Assembly (NCBI RefSeq): GCF_001273835.1
Contig: NZ_JHEI01000134.1
Span: 372,001 to 436,000 of the forward strand
Length of the DNA: 64,000 nucleotides
Direction: 5' to 3'
Source: Leucobacter celer subsp. astrifaciens
GTDB lineage: Bacteria; Actinomycetota; Actinomycetes; Actinomycetales; Microbacteriaceae
Under the pieces are notes generated by a model, which ran no database searches, was not told the origin of the DNA, and was given only the letters and a program-made list of their open reading frames with translations. A program made the translations under genes and the position numbers. Below are positions 8,076 through 16,164 of this stretch, one piece after another; position 1 is the stretch's first letter; each line of letters opens with the position of its first letter.

Positions 8076-8480
8076 ATGCAGCCAAAGCGGAACACATGGC
8101 AGCGTGAGGCGGTGCGGGCTGCACTGGCCGAGCACCGGGGATTCGTGAGCGCGCAGCAGCTGCACCAGGCGCTGCGCGAGGGCGGGTCGACCATCGGGTT
8201 GGCGACGGTCTACCGGGCTCTGGCCGGGCTCGCCGAGTCGGGTGAGGCCGATTCGCTGCAGTCGCCCGAGGGTGAGAACCTGTTCCGGTCCTGCATCTCC
8301 CCCGGCCATCACCACCACCTCATCTGCCGCAGCTGCGGCGACACCCGGGAGCTCTCGGCCGCCGTCGTCGAGGAGTGGACGAAGAAGGTGGGCGCCGAGC
8401 ACGGCTTCACCGAGATCGAGCACGTGGTCGATCTGTTCGGCCTCTGCGAGCGCTGCCGCACCGCCGCTGCGAAGGCATAG
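8076..8480 (+). CDS. zur: Zur/Fur-family zinc-responsive repressor
   Basis: Fur-superfamily repressor, 134 aa, that senses zinc and shuts off zinc uptake. The winged helix covers about residues 1-70, with recognition-helix sequence STIGLATVYRALAGL. Metal ligands are a GHHHH run at 77-81 and two CxxC pairs at Cys84/Cys87 and Cys124/Cys127, which form the structural zinc site. It is the last gene of the znu operon, 25 bases after the second permease stop. GGAGG at 8065-8069 is spaced six bases from the ATG at 8076; the GTG at 8073 is too close. Zur is preferred over Fur because of the operon. Confidence 0.9.
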   Translation: MQPKRNTWQREAVRAALAEHRGFVSAQQLHQALREGGSTIGLATVYRALAGLAESGEADSLQSPEGENLFRSCISPGHHHHLICRSCGDTRELSAAVVEEWTKKVGAEHGFTEIEHVVDLFGLCERCRTAAAKA

Positions 8481-8487
8481 GCCGCCG

Positions 8488-8507
8488 CGCGGCGCTCGCG
8501 CGCCGCG
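8488..8507. terminator. Hairpin between convergent zur and rskA
   Basis: CGCGGCGC (8488-8495) pairs with GCGCCGCG (8500-8507) across a four-base loop. It lies between the stops of zur and rskA and could serve both strands. No T tract is present. Confidence 0.6.
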
Positions 8508-8510
8508 AAG

Positions 8511-9329
8511 CTAGGCCGTCGCGATGACCGCGATCGGATCGGTCGTCGGCAGCCCCGTGGGCGAGCCGCCGCGATCCTCGACCGTGACCGCGAGCGCGTC
8601 GCCCGGCTCGAAGCCCTGCGCGAGCACCGCGGTGCCGCCGTCGTCGCCCGTGCGCATGACGCCGAGCGAGATGGGCCGGTCGCCGCGCACGATCCACAGC
8701 TCGTAGTCGCGATCGGCGGGAGCGGCCTGCATGCCCTCGGCGACGAGGACCGCCTGCTGCGCCGAGTCCGACCAGTGCAGCGTCGCCTCGCCGCCGCCCT
8801 CGAGCGCGACCGTCGCCGTGCGCGCATCGCGGGCCGACTCCACCTGCTGCAGTGCGACGGACACCGGGTCCTGCGGTTCGAGGATGCCGCGCAGCGGCAG
8901 CGCGAGCGCCACGCCGAGCACCAGGGCGGCCGAGGCGGCGAGCGCGAACCATCCCGCACGGCGATACGAGCGGGTGACGGGGGCTTCGGCACGCTCGGCA
9001 CGCTCGGCGTGTTCGAGCGGCTGCGGCTCGGACGGGGATGAGGAGCCCTCCGGCTCCGGACCAGCGGGCGCGGGCGGCGCTGCGCGCTCCGACGCGCCGA
9101 ACTGGGGGGTGCGCGAGATCAGGTCGAGGATCGCGGCGCGTGCCGCCGCGGGGGGCGCCGCCTCCTCGGTCGCGGCTCCGAGGTCTGCGGCGGTCTCACG
9201 ATCCTCGTCGACCACCGACTGCCACTCGGGATGATCCGCCAGCGCCGTCGAGAACGCCTGCTCCTGCTCGGGGGAGAGCGCGTGCAGCGCGCGCGCGGCG
9301 GAGAGCTCGCGGAATTCCTGCTCGTTCAT
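8511..9329 (-). CDS. rskA: Anti-sigma-K factor, RskA family
   Basis: Membrane-anchored anti-sigma factor, 272 aa. The cytoplasmic N-terminal domain (about 1-75) resembles the ECF-binding domain: a short ALHALSPEQEQAF start, then HPEWQSVVDEDRETAADLG. There is no zinc-binding HxxxCxxC motif, which fits RskA rather than ZAS proteins. A Pro/Glu-rich linker leads to one transmembrane helix at about 126-147. The exported RskA C-terminal domain follows, with YELWIVRGDRPISLGVM. It overlaps the sigma gene by four bases. It is expected to hold SigK at the membrane until regulated proteolysis frees it. Confidence 0.9.
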   Translation of the reverse strand: MNEQEFRELSAARALHALSPEQEQAFSTALADHPEWQSVVDEDRETAADLGAATEEAAPPAAARAAILDLISRTPQFGASERAAPPAPAGPEPEGSSSPSEPQPLEHAERAERAEAPVTRSYRRAGWFALAASAALVLGVALALPLRGILEPQDPVSVALQQVESARDARTATVALEGGGEATLHWSDSAQQAVLVAEGMQAAPADRDYELWIVRGDRPISLGVMRTGDDGGTAVLAQGFEPGDALAVTVEDRGGSPTGLPTTDPIAVIATA

Positions 9330-9925
9330 CGCGTCGCCTCCAATGCAGTCCTGAGTCTGGTCAGTCCGTCTCGAATCCGTGTCTTGACGGTGCCGAGCGG
9401 GGCTCCGAGGAGCACCGAGATCTCGCTCTGGCTGTAGCCCCCGAAATACGCCAGCACGATGGCGTTGCGCTGGGCCTCGGGGAGCTCATCGAGCCCGCGC
9501 ACCGCGCGACTCCCGTCGATCATGAGCTCCACCTCGTCGTCGATACCGGGCTGCGCGCGGGCCAGATCTCTCACTCCGGCGGTGAGATCCCGACGTCGTG
9601 AGGCCTGAGAAGCGCGGACCCGGTCGACGGCCCGGCGATGCGCGATCGTGAGGAGCCACGTACGGGCGCTGCCGCGATCCGGGTCGAACGAGGCCGCGGA
9701 CTGCCAGGCCTCGAGGAAGACCTCCTGCAGGACCTCCTCACTCTGGGCGCGATCGACCAGCACGCGGAGGATCAGACCGAACACCCGAGCGGACAGCAGA
9801 TCGTAGAGCGCGGCGAAGGCGCGCTGGTCGCCGTGCGCCGACAGCGCGAGCGCTTCGTCCGCGGGATCGGCGCTCGAGCCGTCATCCGCTATCTCGACTC
9901 CATCGATGACCATCGTGTCAAGCAT
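9326..9925 (-). CDS. sigK: ECF sigma factor, SigK type
   Basis: RNA polymerase sigma factor of about 199 aa. Region 2 spans about residues 28-95 (RAFAALYDLLSARVFGLILRV, then the DRGSARTWLLTIAHRRAVDRVR block). Region 4 spans about 140-195 (LDELPEAQRNAIVLAYFGGYSQSEIS, LGAPLGTVKTRIRDGL). The start at 9925 (MLDTMVIDG) is chosen because GGAGGTGG stands at the right spacing; an ATG 17 codons earlier lies within the region just after dipZ. It follows dipZ by 69 bases on the same strand and overlaps rskA, so the three probably form one operon under a SigK promoter, giving autoregulation. Confidence 0.9.
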   Translation of the reverse strand: MLDTMVIDGVEIADDGSSADPADEALALSAHGDQRAFAALYDLLSARVFGLILRVLVDRAQSEEVLQEVFLEAWQSAASFDPDRGSARTWLLTIAHRRAVDRVRASQASRRRDLTAGVRDLARAQPGIDDEVELMIDGSRAVRGLDELPEAQRNAIVLAYFGGYSQSEISVLLGAPLGTVKTRIRDGLTRLRTALEATR

Positions 9926-9994
9926 GCCCCATCCACCTCCGTTCCGCCTCCGTCTCGTGCGTGCGAGTCTCTGCATCGCGGCTGCTCTCCGCGT

Positions 9995-11716
9995 CTACCC
10001 GAAGGTGAATGAGTACACCTGTACGCCCTTCGGCACCTGCACGTCGAGGGTGCCGGAGGAGGGGTCGTCGTCCTCGACCAGGCGGTACGAGCGCGGGGTG
10101 CCGTCGATCTCGACGGTGCGGGTGCCGCCGCCGTCGACGGCGACCTCGAGCGCGCCGCTCCCCGCGATCACCGCCCGGACCTCCTGCCCGCGGTACCGCA
10201 GGCGGATGTCGCCTCCGACGTCGTTCCGCGGGGTCGCGTACTGCGTCTCGACGGTCCACGCGCCGTCGAGCGCGAAGGTGTCGGGCTGCAGGCCTTCGGG
10301 GAACCTGAAGTCGCCGTCGCCCGCCCGGTACTCGCCGGGGCCGGCGAAGTTGCGATCCTTCGAGGAACCGAGGAAGGTCTCGGGCGTCGTGCTGCCGAGT
10401 TCGGGCGTCGCGTCGATGACGTCGGTCTCCGTCGGCAGCTGCTCGCCGGGATTCGCCGCCTCGAGCAGCTCGCGCATGAGCTTCTCGGTGGTCGCGTAGT
10501 TCCCCTCTCCGAAAGAGATGTGGCGCACGGTGCCCTCCGCGTCGATGAGATAGTGCGCGGGCCAGTACCGATTGCGGTAGTTGGTCCAGGTCGAAAGGCT
10601 GTTGTCCATCGCCACCGGGTACTCGATCCCGAAGTCCTCGATGCCGGACTCGACGTTCGACCGCTCCTTCTCGAACGCGTACTCGGGCGAGTGCACGCCG
10701 ATCACGGTGAGTCCGTGGTCGCCGTAGGCCTGATCCCAGGCGACGACGTGCGGGATCGACCGCTGGCAGTTGATGCAGGAGTACGCCCAGAAGTCGATGA
10801 GCACGACCTGCCCCTCGAGCTGGTCGAGATCGAGCGCTTCGCCGTTCTCGGTGTTCAGCCACGTCTCGATCCCCCTGATCGAGGGGGCCTTGCCGCACGA
10901 GGCGAGCTCCTCGGCGCCGTTCGCGCACCGGTCGAGATCTCGGTTCTCGTCGGTGACGAGACCGCCGAGGTCGAGGGCGCTCTTGCCCGCGTCGCTCTCG
11001 GCCAGATCCTTCTGGATGCCCGAGGTGTAGTCGGGGAGCAGGCGCTGCAGCGCCTGCGGCACGTTGAAGGCGAGGCCGACGGCGAGCGCCACGAGCGCGA
11101 CCCCGCCGACGATGCGGATGGTGCGCTCGCGCTTGCGGAAGCCGCGGATGCGCTGGGCGACGCCGCGGCCGGCGAGTGCGAAGACGAGCAGCGGGATCGC
11201 CACGCCGATGGCGAAGGAGAGCGTGAGCAGCACGGTCTCCGGGCCGATCCGACCCGTGGCGCCCGCGACGATGATCGCGGCGAGCACCGGGCCGGCGCAG
11301 GGCACGAACACGGTACCGAGCGCGAGGCCCATACCGAAGCCGTTGCCGCCCTCGCCGACCTTGCGGCGGGGCAGGCGCTGGAAGGGCTTCTCGAGCAGCT
11401 GCTCGAACCAGGGGAACAGCATGCCGACGCCGATGATCAGCAGCACCGCGACCCCCGCCCAGCGGATCGCGCTCGGGGGGATGCCCAGCAGCCCCAGCAG
11501 CACCGAGCCGAGCAGCGTCACCACCGAGAAGCTCAGCACGAGTCCGGCGATGATCCAGTACGGCCGGCTGCGCTTCGCCGGGATCACTTCGGGCACCTTG
11601 CCGGGCGCGGCCGGTTGTGCTCCCGCGGTCAAGAAGATGACCGGCAGCACCGGCAGAATGCACGGCGAGATGCCGGTGATCAGTCCGCCGAGCAGACCTA
11701 TGAGCACGATATCCAT
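9995..11716 (-). CDS. dipZ: DipZ-like fusion: CcdA membrane domain plus thioredoxin-like domain
   Basis: Electrons from cytoplasmic thioredoxin are predicted to pass through the membrane domain to an extracytoplasmic redox domain. Residues 1-230 are a CcdA/DsbD-type membrane unit with the paired cysteines [11 protein letters not shown] and FVPCAGPVL. Residues about 290-430 form a thioredoxin-fold domain with active site YSCINCQRS. The last about 140 residues are the beta-rich DipZ C-terminal domain. The total of 573 aa is close to mycobacterial DipZ. The ATG at 11716 with AGGAGG upstream is chosen over a reading frame that extends through the divergent promoter. In Mycobacterium tuberculosis dipZ lies between the SigK-controlled genes mpt70 and mpt83; the same partners are present here. 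Confidence 0.9.
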   Translation of the reverse strand: MDIVLIGLLGGLITGISPCILPVLPVIFLTAGAQPAAPGKVPEVIPAKRSRPYWIIAGLVLSFSVVTLLGSVLLGLLGIPPSAIRWAGVAVLLIIGVGMLFPWFEQLLEKPFQRLPRRKVGEGGNGFGMGLALGTVFVPCAGPVLAAIIVAGATGRIGPETVLLTLSFAIGVAIPLLVFALAGRGVAQRIRGFRKRERTIRIVGGVALVALAVGLAFNVPQALQRLLPDYTSGIQKDLAESDAGKSALDLGGLVTDENRDLDRCANGAEELASCGKAPSIRGIETWLNTENGEALDLDQLEGQVVLIDFWAYSCINCQRSIPHVVAWDQAYGDHGLTVIGVHSPEYAFEKERSNVESGIEDFGIEYPVAMDNSLSTWTNYRNRYWPAHYLIDAEGTVRHISFGEGNYATTEKLMRELLEAANPGEQLPTETDVIDATPELGSTTPETFLGSSKDRNFAGPGEYRAGDGDFRFPEGLQPDTFALDGAWTVETQYATPRNDVGGDIRLRYRGQEVRAVIAGSGALEVAVDGGGTRTVEIDGTPRSYRLVEDDDPSSGTLDVQVPKGVQVYSFTFG

Positions 11717-11741
11717 GAGCGACCCTCCTGTTTGCCGAGTC

Positions 11742-11768
11742 ATTCGGAGCGGAGCGCGGATCGGATGG
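11742..11768 (-). promoter_or_regulatory. SigK-type promoter for dipZ-sigK-rskA
   Basis: Read on the minus strand, CCATCC (11763-11768) is followed by a 15-base spacer and CCGAAT (11742-11747), 26 bases before the dipZ ATG. This resembles the SigK promoter described for mycobacteria (CCATCC / CCGAAT). An identically spaced copy faces the other way at 11835-11861. Confidence 0.75.
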
Positions 11769-11834
11769 GAGGGCCGGATCGCGCCGGCGCGATCCGGCGC
11801 CGGAGAGGGCCTTGGAACTTTCTCGACGAATATC

Positions 11835-11861
11835 CCATCCGATCTCGCGGCGGCTCCGAAG
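11835..11861 (+). promoter_or_regulatory. SigK-type promoter for the fasciclin gene
   Basis: CCATCC (11835-11840), a 15-base spacer and CCGAAG (11856-11861) stand 49 bases before the fasciclin ATG. Spacing is the same as in the divergent dipZ promoter, and the -10 differs in one base. Confidence 0.72.
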
Positions 11862-11909
11862 ACAGTCACAAGCCGCGGGAATCTGCGGATCATCATCAGA
11901 GGAGGAATC

Positions 11910-12599
11910 ATGTTCACGAAGAGGAAGACTCTCGCCGCCGCCTTCGCGCTGACGTTGGCCGGAGGCGCGATGCTGACCGGCTGCGCGATGGGGGCATCCA
12001 CTGACGACGCCGCCGGCGACCAGACCGCGGATCAGTCCCAGGAGAGCGCACCCGGCAAGGACTCGGGTTCGTCGGACTCGTCGATGGAGTCCGCTGATCC
12101 CGCAGCGAACCTCGTCGGACCGGGGTGTGCGGCGTACGCCGAGGCCGTGCCCGAGGGCGACGGCTCGATTCAGGGCATGTCGCAGGATCCGGTCGCGGTC
12201 GCGGCCTCGAACAACCCGATGCTCACCACGCTCGTCGCCGCGGTCAGCGGTCAGCTGAACCCCGACGTGAACCTGGTCGACACGCTGAACGGCGATGAAT
12301 TCACCGTCTTCGCCCCGGTCGACGATGCGTTCGGCAAGATCGACGCCGCCACCATCGACACGCTGAAGAGCGATAGCGACCTGCTCACCGAGATCCTGAC
12401 CTACCACGTGATCCCCGGGCAGATCGAGCCGGCTGACATCGACGGGACTCACACCACCGTCGAGGGCCGTGACCTCGAGGTGACGGGCTCGGGCGACGCT
12501 CTCATGGTCAACGACGCCAAGGTCATCTGCGGCGGCGTGCAGACGGCGAACGCGACCGTCTACCTGGTCGATGGCGTGCTGATGCCCCCGGCCGAGTAA
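11910..12599 (+). CDS. Fasciclin-domain lipoprotein (MPT83/MPT70-like)
   Basis: Secreted or lipid-anchored surface protein, 229 aa. The signal peptide ends in the lipobox LTGCAMG (Cys near residue 23). A Ser/Asp/Gly-rich linker follows to about residue 65, then a FAS1 domain with the two conserved blocks [20 protein letters not shown] and [17 protein letters not shown]1 domains mediate adhesion or surface interactions, and the exact role here is unknown. GGAGG precedes the ATG at good spacing. The gene is divergent from dipZ and shares a SigK-type promoter region, as with mpt70/mpt83 in mycobacteria. A strong hairpin follows the stop. Confidence 0.9.
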   Translation: MFTKRKTLAAAFALTLAGGAMLTGCAMGASTDDAAGDQTADQSQESAPGKDSGSSDSSMESADPAANLVGPGCAAYAEAVPEGDGSIQGMSQDPVAVAASNNPMLTTLVAAVSGQLNPDVNLVDTLNGDEFTVFAPVDDAFGKIDAATIDTLKSDSDLLTEILTYHVIPGQIEPADIDGTHTTVEGRDLEVTGSGDALMVNDAKVICGGVQTANATVYLVDGVLMPPAE

Positions 12600-12640
12600 T
12601 CACCCCGCGCCGGTGCGCCTCGCGACGCACCGGCGGTCTG

Positions 12641-12692
12641 CACGGCCGCTGTGCCCGTCGCTCGTACAGGAGCGACGGGCACAGCGGCCGTG
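12641..12692. terminator. Perfect 22-bp stem-loop after the fasciclin gene
   Basis: A 22-base arm at 12641-12662 is perfectly complementary to 12671-12692, with an 8-base loop. It lies 41 bases after the fasciclin stop and before the convergent aldo/keto reductase. It has no T tract, as is common at high GC. From 12693 to 12860 I see nothing further. Confidence 0.85.
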
Positions 12693-12860
12693 TGCGCCTG
12701 TCCGGCACCGCGATCCGGCACCTGCTGAGACTCGCGGGACTCGTGGCCGCGGCCCCGGCCCCGGCCGGGCGTCTGATCGACGAGGGGCGATCCGTCCGAA
12801 TGAGACGACGGTCGTGATCCTCGCCGGCTCAGGGCCTCTGGGGTGCAGGCCCCGGCGCCG

Positions 12861-13874
12861 TCAGCTGAGCCGGGACTTCGGCGCCATCGTGGAGGTGTGC
12901 TCGGGATCGTCGAACACGACGTCCCCGAGCGCGGCGTCGATCGCCGCGAGCGTGTCGGCGTCGAGCCGCACCCCTGAGGCCTTGACGGTCTCGGCGAGCT
13001 GCTCGGGGCGCGAGGCGCCGACGAGCGCCGAGGCCACGTTCGGATTCTGCAGCACCCAGGCGATCGCGAGCTGCGGCATCGTGAGGCCCGCCTCCTCGGC
13101 GATGGGCCGCAGCCGCTGCACGGCCTGGAGCACCTCGTCGCGCATGAAGGACTCGATGAACTTGGCGCCGCCCTGCGCATCGGTGGCGCGGGACCCCGCG
13201 GGAGCCGCCCCGCCCGGGTTGTACTTGCCCGACAGCACGCCCTGCGCCATGGGCGACCACACGATCTGCGAGATCCCGAGCTCCTGCGATGCGGGAACGA
13301 CCCTGCCCTCGATGACGCGCCACAGCATCGAGTACTGGGGCTGGTTCGAGATGAGCTGCACGCCGAGATCCTTCGCCAGGGCGTGCCCCTCGCGCAGCTG
13401 CTCGGCCGTCCACTCCGAGACGCCGATGTAGAGGGCCTTGCCCTGGCGCACGATGTCGGCGAAGGCCCGGAAGGTCTCCTCCAGCGGGGTCTGGGAGTCG
13501 AAGCGGTGCGCCTGGTAGAGGTCGACGTAGTCGGTGCCGAGGCGGCGGAGCGACCCGTTGATGGAGTCCATGATGTGCTTGCGGCTGAGGCCGGTGTCGT
13601 TCGGGCCCTTGGGGCCGGTGGGGAAGTACACCTTCGTGAAGATCTCGAGGCTCTCGCGGCGCTGCCCGCTCAGCGCGCGACCGAGCACCTCCTCGGCCTG
13701 CAGATTGGCGTACGCGTCGGCCGTGTCGAAGGTGGTGATGCCCGCGTCGAGGGCGGCGTGCACGGTGGCGCTCGCCGCGTCGTCGTCGATCTGCGAGCCG
13801 TGGGTGATCCAGTTGCCGTACGTGATCTCCGAGACCTTGAATCCGCTGTTGCCGAGATACCTGTATGCGACCAT
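12861..13874 (-). CDS. Aldo/keto reductase (Kv-beta-like family)
   Basis: NADPH-dependent oxidoreductase, 337 aa, TIM barrel. Catalytic residues are visible in order: Asp in FDTADAYANLQAEEVLG with its Tyr, Lys in LEIFTKVYFPTG, and a His in DLYQAHRFD. The C-terminal cofactor loop ALVGASRPEQLAETVKA is present. The sequence resembles the Kv-channel beta subunit/YghZ group, which reduces small aldehydes and ketones. It stands alone between a terminator and an SGNH hydrolase, with no operon clue to its substrate. Confidence 0.87.
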   Translation of the reverse strand: MVAYRYLGNSGFKVSEITYGNWITHGSQIDDDAASATVHAALDAGITTFDTADAYANLQAEEVLGRALSGQRRESLEIFTKVYFPTGPKGPNDTGLSRKHIMDSINGSLRRLGTDYVDLYQAHRFDSQTPLEETFRAFADIVRQGKALYIGVSEWTAEQLREGHALAKDLGVQLISNQPQYSMLWRVIEGRVVPASQELGISQIVWSPMAQGVLSGKYNPGGAAPAGSRATDAQGGAKFIESFMRDEVLQAVQRLRPIAEEAGLTMPQLAIAWVLQNPNVASALVGASRPEQLAETVKASGVRLDADTLAAIDAALGDVVFDDPEHTSTMAPKSRLS

Positions 13875-13997
13875 GCTGTTTACACTAGCGGCGGGCGGTG
13901 ACCGTGGCCAGGGTGTCGCGCGAGCGGCGCAGGGCGGCGCTGAACCCCGGGGATTCCGTGCCGTCCGCTCCCGTCGTCGAGCCGGAAGCCGTGCGGA

Positions 13998-14894
13998 TCA
14001 CCTGGAATCGCTGCGCGACTCCGTCGGCGCGATCCACGTCCACTCCGCGAACTTGGCCGTGCGGCCGTCGCCGCTCGAACGCCCGGTGAGGCGCCGCTTC
14101 ACCCACGGCACCACGTGCTCGCGGGTGTAGTTCAGCTGCTCTCGGCGAGAGGGTCGCGGGATCGGCGCGGCCTCGATCGCCCAATCGGCGGGCACGGCGA
14201 GATCCAGCGCGCGCAGCACGTTCGCCGCCACGCGGCGATGCCCCACCGGGGCGAGGTGCAGCCGATCGCGCGACCAGTACTGCAGACCCGCGAGTTCGGG
14301 GTCGCTCCAGTTGTCGGCGAAGCGGATCCCGAGCCGCTCGGCGATGCCGCTCGCCAGCCGCACCAGCTCGTCGCCCTTGACCCGCACGCGGGCGCCGCCT
14401 GGGAGCCCCGCGGTGGGGTTGGCGCCGGCGAGCAGCAGCGGCTCGGCACCCGCGTCGCGAATCCGGATCAGCGCCCGCTCCGTCTCGGCGCTGATCCAGG
14501 CGAGATCGGTGCCGGGGCGCAGCATGTCGTTGCCGCCGCCGTTGAAACTGATGAGCGTCGGGCCGAGCGCGAGTGCCGGCTCCAGCTGCTCCGCGATGAT
14601 CGGGGCGAGCAGCCGGCCCCGGATGGCGAGGTTCGCGTACTGCACGGGCTCGCCCGTCGCCTCGGCGATCCCCTGCGCGACGAGATCGGCCCAGCCGCGC
14701 ACCGAGCCGTCGGGCTGCTCGTCGCCCACGCCCTCCGTGAAGCTGTCGCCGATCGCGACGTAGCGGATCCGCGCGCGTTGATCCTGATCCGGCGCCCGCC
14801 ACTCGGCCGGATCCCGTACCGTCCGATCCTGCGCTGTCTGATGCGCTGCCTGATCCGCCGTTTGATCCCGCTGCTCGCCCTGCCCATCGTTCAC
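13998..14894 (-). CDS. SGNH/GDSL-family hydrolase
   Basis: Serine esterase/lipase-like hydrolase, 298 aa. The four family blocks are present: block [14 protein letters not shown] (nucleophile Ser, about residue 51), the Gly of block II in NLAIRGR, block [12 protein letters not shown] and block [13 protein letters not shown] with Asp and His. The first about 44 residues are Gln/Asp/Arg-rich, not a signal peptide and not conserved in type, so translation might begin later, but no better start codon was found. The C-terminal about 60 residues extend past the catalytic His, as in actinobacterial homologues of this type. It is probably intracellular. Substrate unknown. Confidence 0.85.
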   Translation of the reverse strand: MNDGQGEQRDQTADQAAHQTAQDRTVRDPAEWRAPDQDQRARIRYVAIGDSFTEGVGDEQPDGSVRGWADLVAQGIAEATGEPVQYANLAIRGRLLAPIIAEQLEPALALGPTLISFNGGGNDMLRPGTDLAWISAETERALIRIRDAGAEPLLLAGANPTAGLPGGARVRVKGDELVRLASGIAERLGIRFADNWSDPELAGLQYWSRDRLHLAPVGHRRVAANVLRALDLAVPADWAIEAAPIPRPSRREQLNYTREHVVPWVKRRLTGRSSGDGRTAKFAEWTWIAPTESRSDSR

Positions 14895-14943
14895 CCGCCC
14901 AGCCTACGCCCGCTGCTGCAACCGCTGAGATCACCGGCATCTT

Positions 14944-15010
14944 CCCGAAGGGGAGTCGCGTTCTGCCGCTTCGCGCGCCCGCATGCGGCGGAACACGACT
15001 CCCACTTCGG
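14944..15010. repeat. Imperfect inverted repeat upstream of rpmB
   Basis: CCCGAAGGGGAGTCG and a GCCGC segment (14944-14970) face GCGGCGGAA, CGACTCC and ACTTCGGG (14985-15010). It lies in the 400-bp gap between the SGNH hydrolase start and rpmB. Further right the gap contains G-rich simple sequence (15010-15060) and then the rpmB promoter. Confidence 0.55.
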
Positions 15011-15123
15011 GACTGGGAGCTGGGCTGGGGGCTGGGGGCCGGGGGCGGGCAGGAGAGCGGACGGCGGCTCGGTGCGACGGCGGCTCGGGATCCGTGTCGG
15101 CGATCCCGCCCGACACGCCCGGC

Positions 15124-15152
15124 TTGCGCAGACGCGAGTCCTGACGTAAAGT
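15124..15152 (+). promoter_or_regulatory. Probable promoter of rpmB-rpmG-rpsN
   Basis: TTGCGC (15124-15129), a 17-base spacer and TAAAGT (15147-15152) form a plausible housekeeping promoter. It implies a leader of about 135 bases before rpmB, with a small stem CTGTGC/GCACAG near 15163-15185. I see no Zur-like box here. Confidence 0.5.
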
Positions 15153-15295
15153 TGATCTTTGGCTGTGCGCCGTCCCAGTGCACAGACCGCGGGAGCCGCT
15201 CGGCTCGAGACCGGAATGACTCGTCAGGCCGGGGTTCCTGCAGACAAGAAATCTTGGGTGAGGCCGTCCGGTCTCACGGTATGAGAGGAAACACC

Positions 15296-15532
15296 ATGGC
15301 AGCAGTGTGCCAGGTGACCGGCGCCGTTCCCGGCTTCGGTCACAACATCTCGCACTCGCACCGTCGCACCAAGCGTCGGTTCGATCCGAACATCCAGAAG
15401 AAGACCTACTACGTGCCGTCGCTCGGCCGCAAGGTGACCCTCACCCTGTCGGCCAAGGGCATCAAGGTGATCGATGCCCGCGGCATCGACTCCGTCGTGG
15501 CTGATCTGCAGAAGCGTGGGGTGAAGTTCTAA
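15296..15532 (+). CDS. rpmB: 50S ribosomal protein L28
   Basis: Structural protein of the large subunit, 78 aa. It begins [20 protein letters not shown] and keeps the basic [12 protein letters not shown] stretch. Only one cysteine remains of the CxxC pairs seen in zinc-binding L28, so this is a zinc-free form. GAGAGGAAAC precedes the ATG at 15296. The stop overlaps the rpmG start (TAATG), which couples their translation. Confidence 0.95.
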   Translation: MAAVCQVTGAVPGFGHNISHSHRRTKRRFDPNIQKKTYYVPSLGRKVTLTLSAKGIKVIDARGIDSVVADLQKRGVKF

Positions 15533-15699
15533 TGGCGAAGGACAAGGACGTACGTCCGATCATCAAGCTCCGCTCGACGGCAGGCACCGGGTTCACCTAC
15601 GTGACGAAGAAGAACCGTCGCAACACCCCTGACCGCCTCGTGCTCAAGAAGTACGATCCGGTGATCCGCAAGCACGTCGAGTTCCGAGAGGAGCGTTAA
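15532..15699 (+). CDS. rpmG: 50S ribosomal protein L33
   Basis: A 55-residue large-subunit protein beginning [20 protein letters not shown], followed by [14 protein letters not shown] and the C-terminal [16 protein letters not shown]. Both CxxC zinc motifs of the zinc-binding paralogue are absent. It starts on the last base of the rpmB stop and ends two bases before the rpsN ATG, so the three genes are one operon. Confidence 0.95.
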   Translation: MAKDKDVRPIIKLRSTAGTGFTYVTKKNRRNTPDRLVLKKYDPVIRKHVEFREER

Positions 15700-15701
15700 T
15701 C

Positions 15702-16007
15702 ATGGCGAAGAAGAGCATGATTGCGAAGAACAAGCAGCGTCAGGCGATCGTTGCCCGCTACGCGGAGAAGCGCCTGGAGCTGAAGAAGGCCCTCGTGGAC
15801 CCCAACGGGACCGACGAGAGCCGCGAGGCCGCCCGCGTGGGCCTGCAGAAGCTGCCCCGCAACGCATCGCCGGTGCGCGTGCGCAGCCGCGACGTCATCG
15901 ACGGCCGCCCCCGCGGTGTGCTGTCGAAGTACGGCGTCTCGCGTGTGCGTTTCCGCGACATGGCGCACCGCGGCGAGCTGCCCGGCATCACGAAGTCGTC
16001 CTGGTAA
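15702..16007 (+). CDS. rpsN: 30S ribosomal protein S14, long zinc-free type
   Basis: Small-subunit protein, 101 aa ([20 protein letters not shown]), with the conserved [24 protein letters not shown] segment. It is the long form without the two CxxC motifs of the short zinc-binding S14. It follows rpmG by two bases. Grouping of zinc-free L28, L33 and S14 is often linked to Zur control in actinobacteria, but in this family it may simply be the constitutive set. Confidence 0.95.
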   Translation: MAKKSMIAKNKQRQAIVARYAEKRLELKKALVDPNGTDESREAARVGLQKLPRNASPVRVRSRDVIDGRPRGVLSKYGVSRVRFRDMAHRGELPGITKSSW

Positions 16008-16025
16008 GCGCCAGCAGCGATTGCA

Positions 16026-16059
16026 AACGGGCGCGGATCCTTCGGGATCCGCGCCCGTT
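16026..16059 (+). terminator. Terminator of the rpmB-rpmG-rpsN operon
   Basis: AACGGGCGCGGATCC (16026-16040), a TTCG tetraloop and GGATCCGCGCCCGTT (16045-16059) form a perfect 15-bp stem 19 bases after the rpsN stop. Confidence 0.9.
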
Positions 16060-16128
16060 CTGCGTTTCCGGAGGATCCGGGCGCCCGTGCGGCCGCCGGG
16101 CCGGTGCCGATGACCGTGGGGCCATCGG

Positions 16129-16158
16129 ATTGTCAACGATCGGACGGTGCTCTAACCT
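16129..16158 (+). promoter_or_regulatory. gntR1 promoter overlapped by operator ATTGTCAACGAT
   Basis: TTGTCA (16130-16135), a 17-base spacer and TAACCT (16153-16158) put the transcription start at or next to the ATG at 16165, so the mRNA is probably leaderless. The palindrome ATTGTCAACGAT (16129-16140) covers the -35 element. The same arrangement recurs at 24158-24189. Confidence 0.65.
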
Positions 16159-16164
16159 GTGACT

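Noticed and set aside
9918..12452. Long minus-strand frame over dipZ and the fasciclin gene
   Set aside because: It is out of frame with DipZ and antisense to the fasciclin lipoprotein, with no family resemblance.
15153..15295. Zur box or riboswitch in the rpmB leader
   Set aside because: No AT-rich palindrome like the znuA region and no known riboswitch core could be seen, only a small stem.
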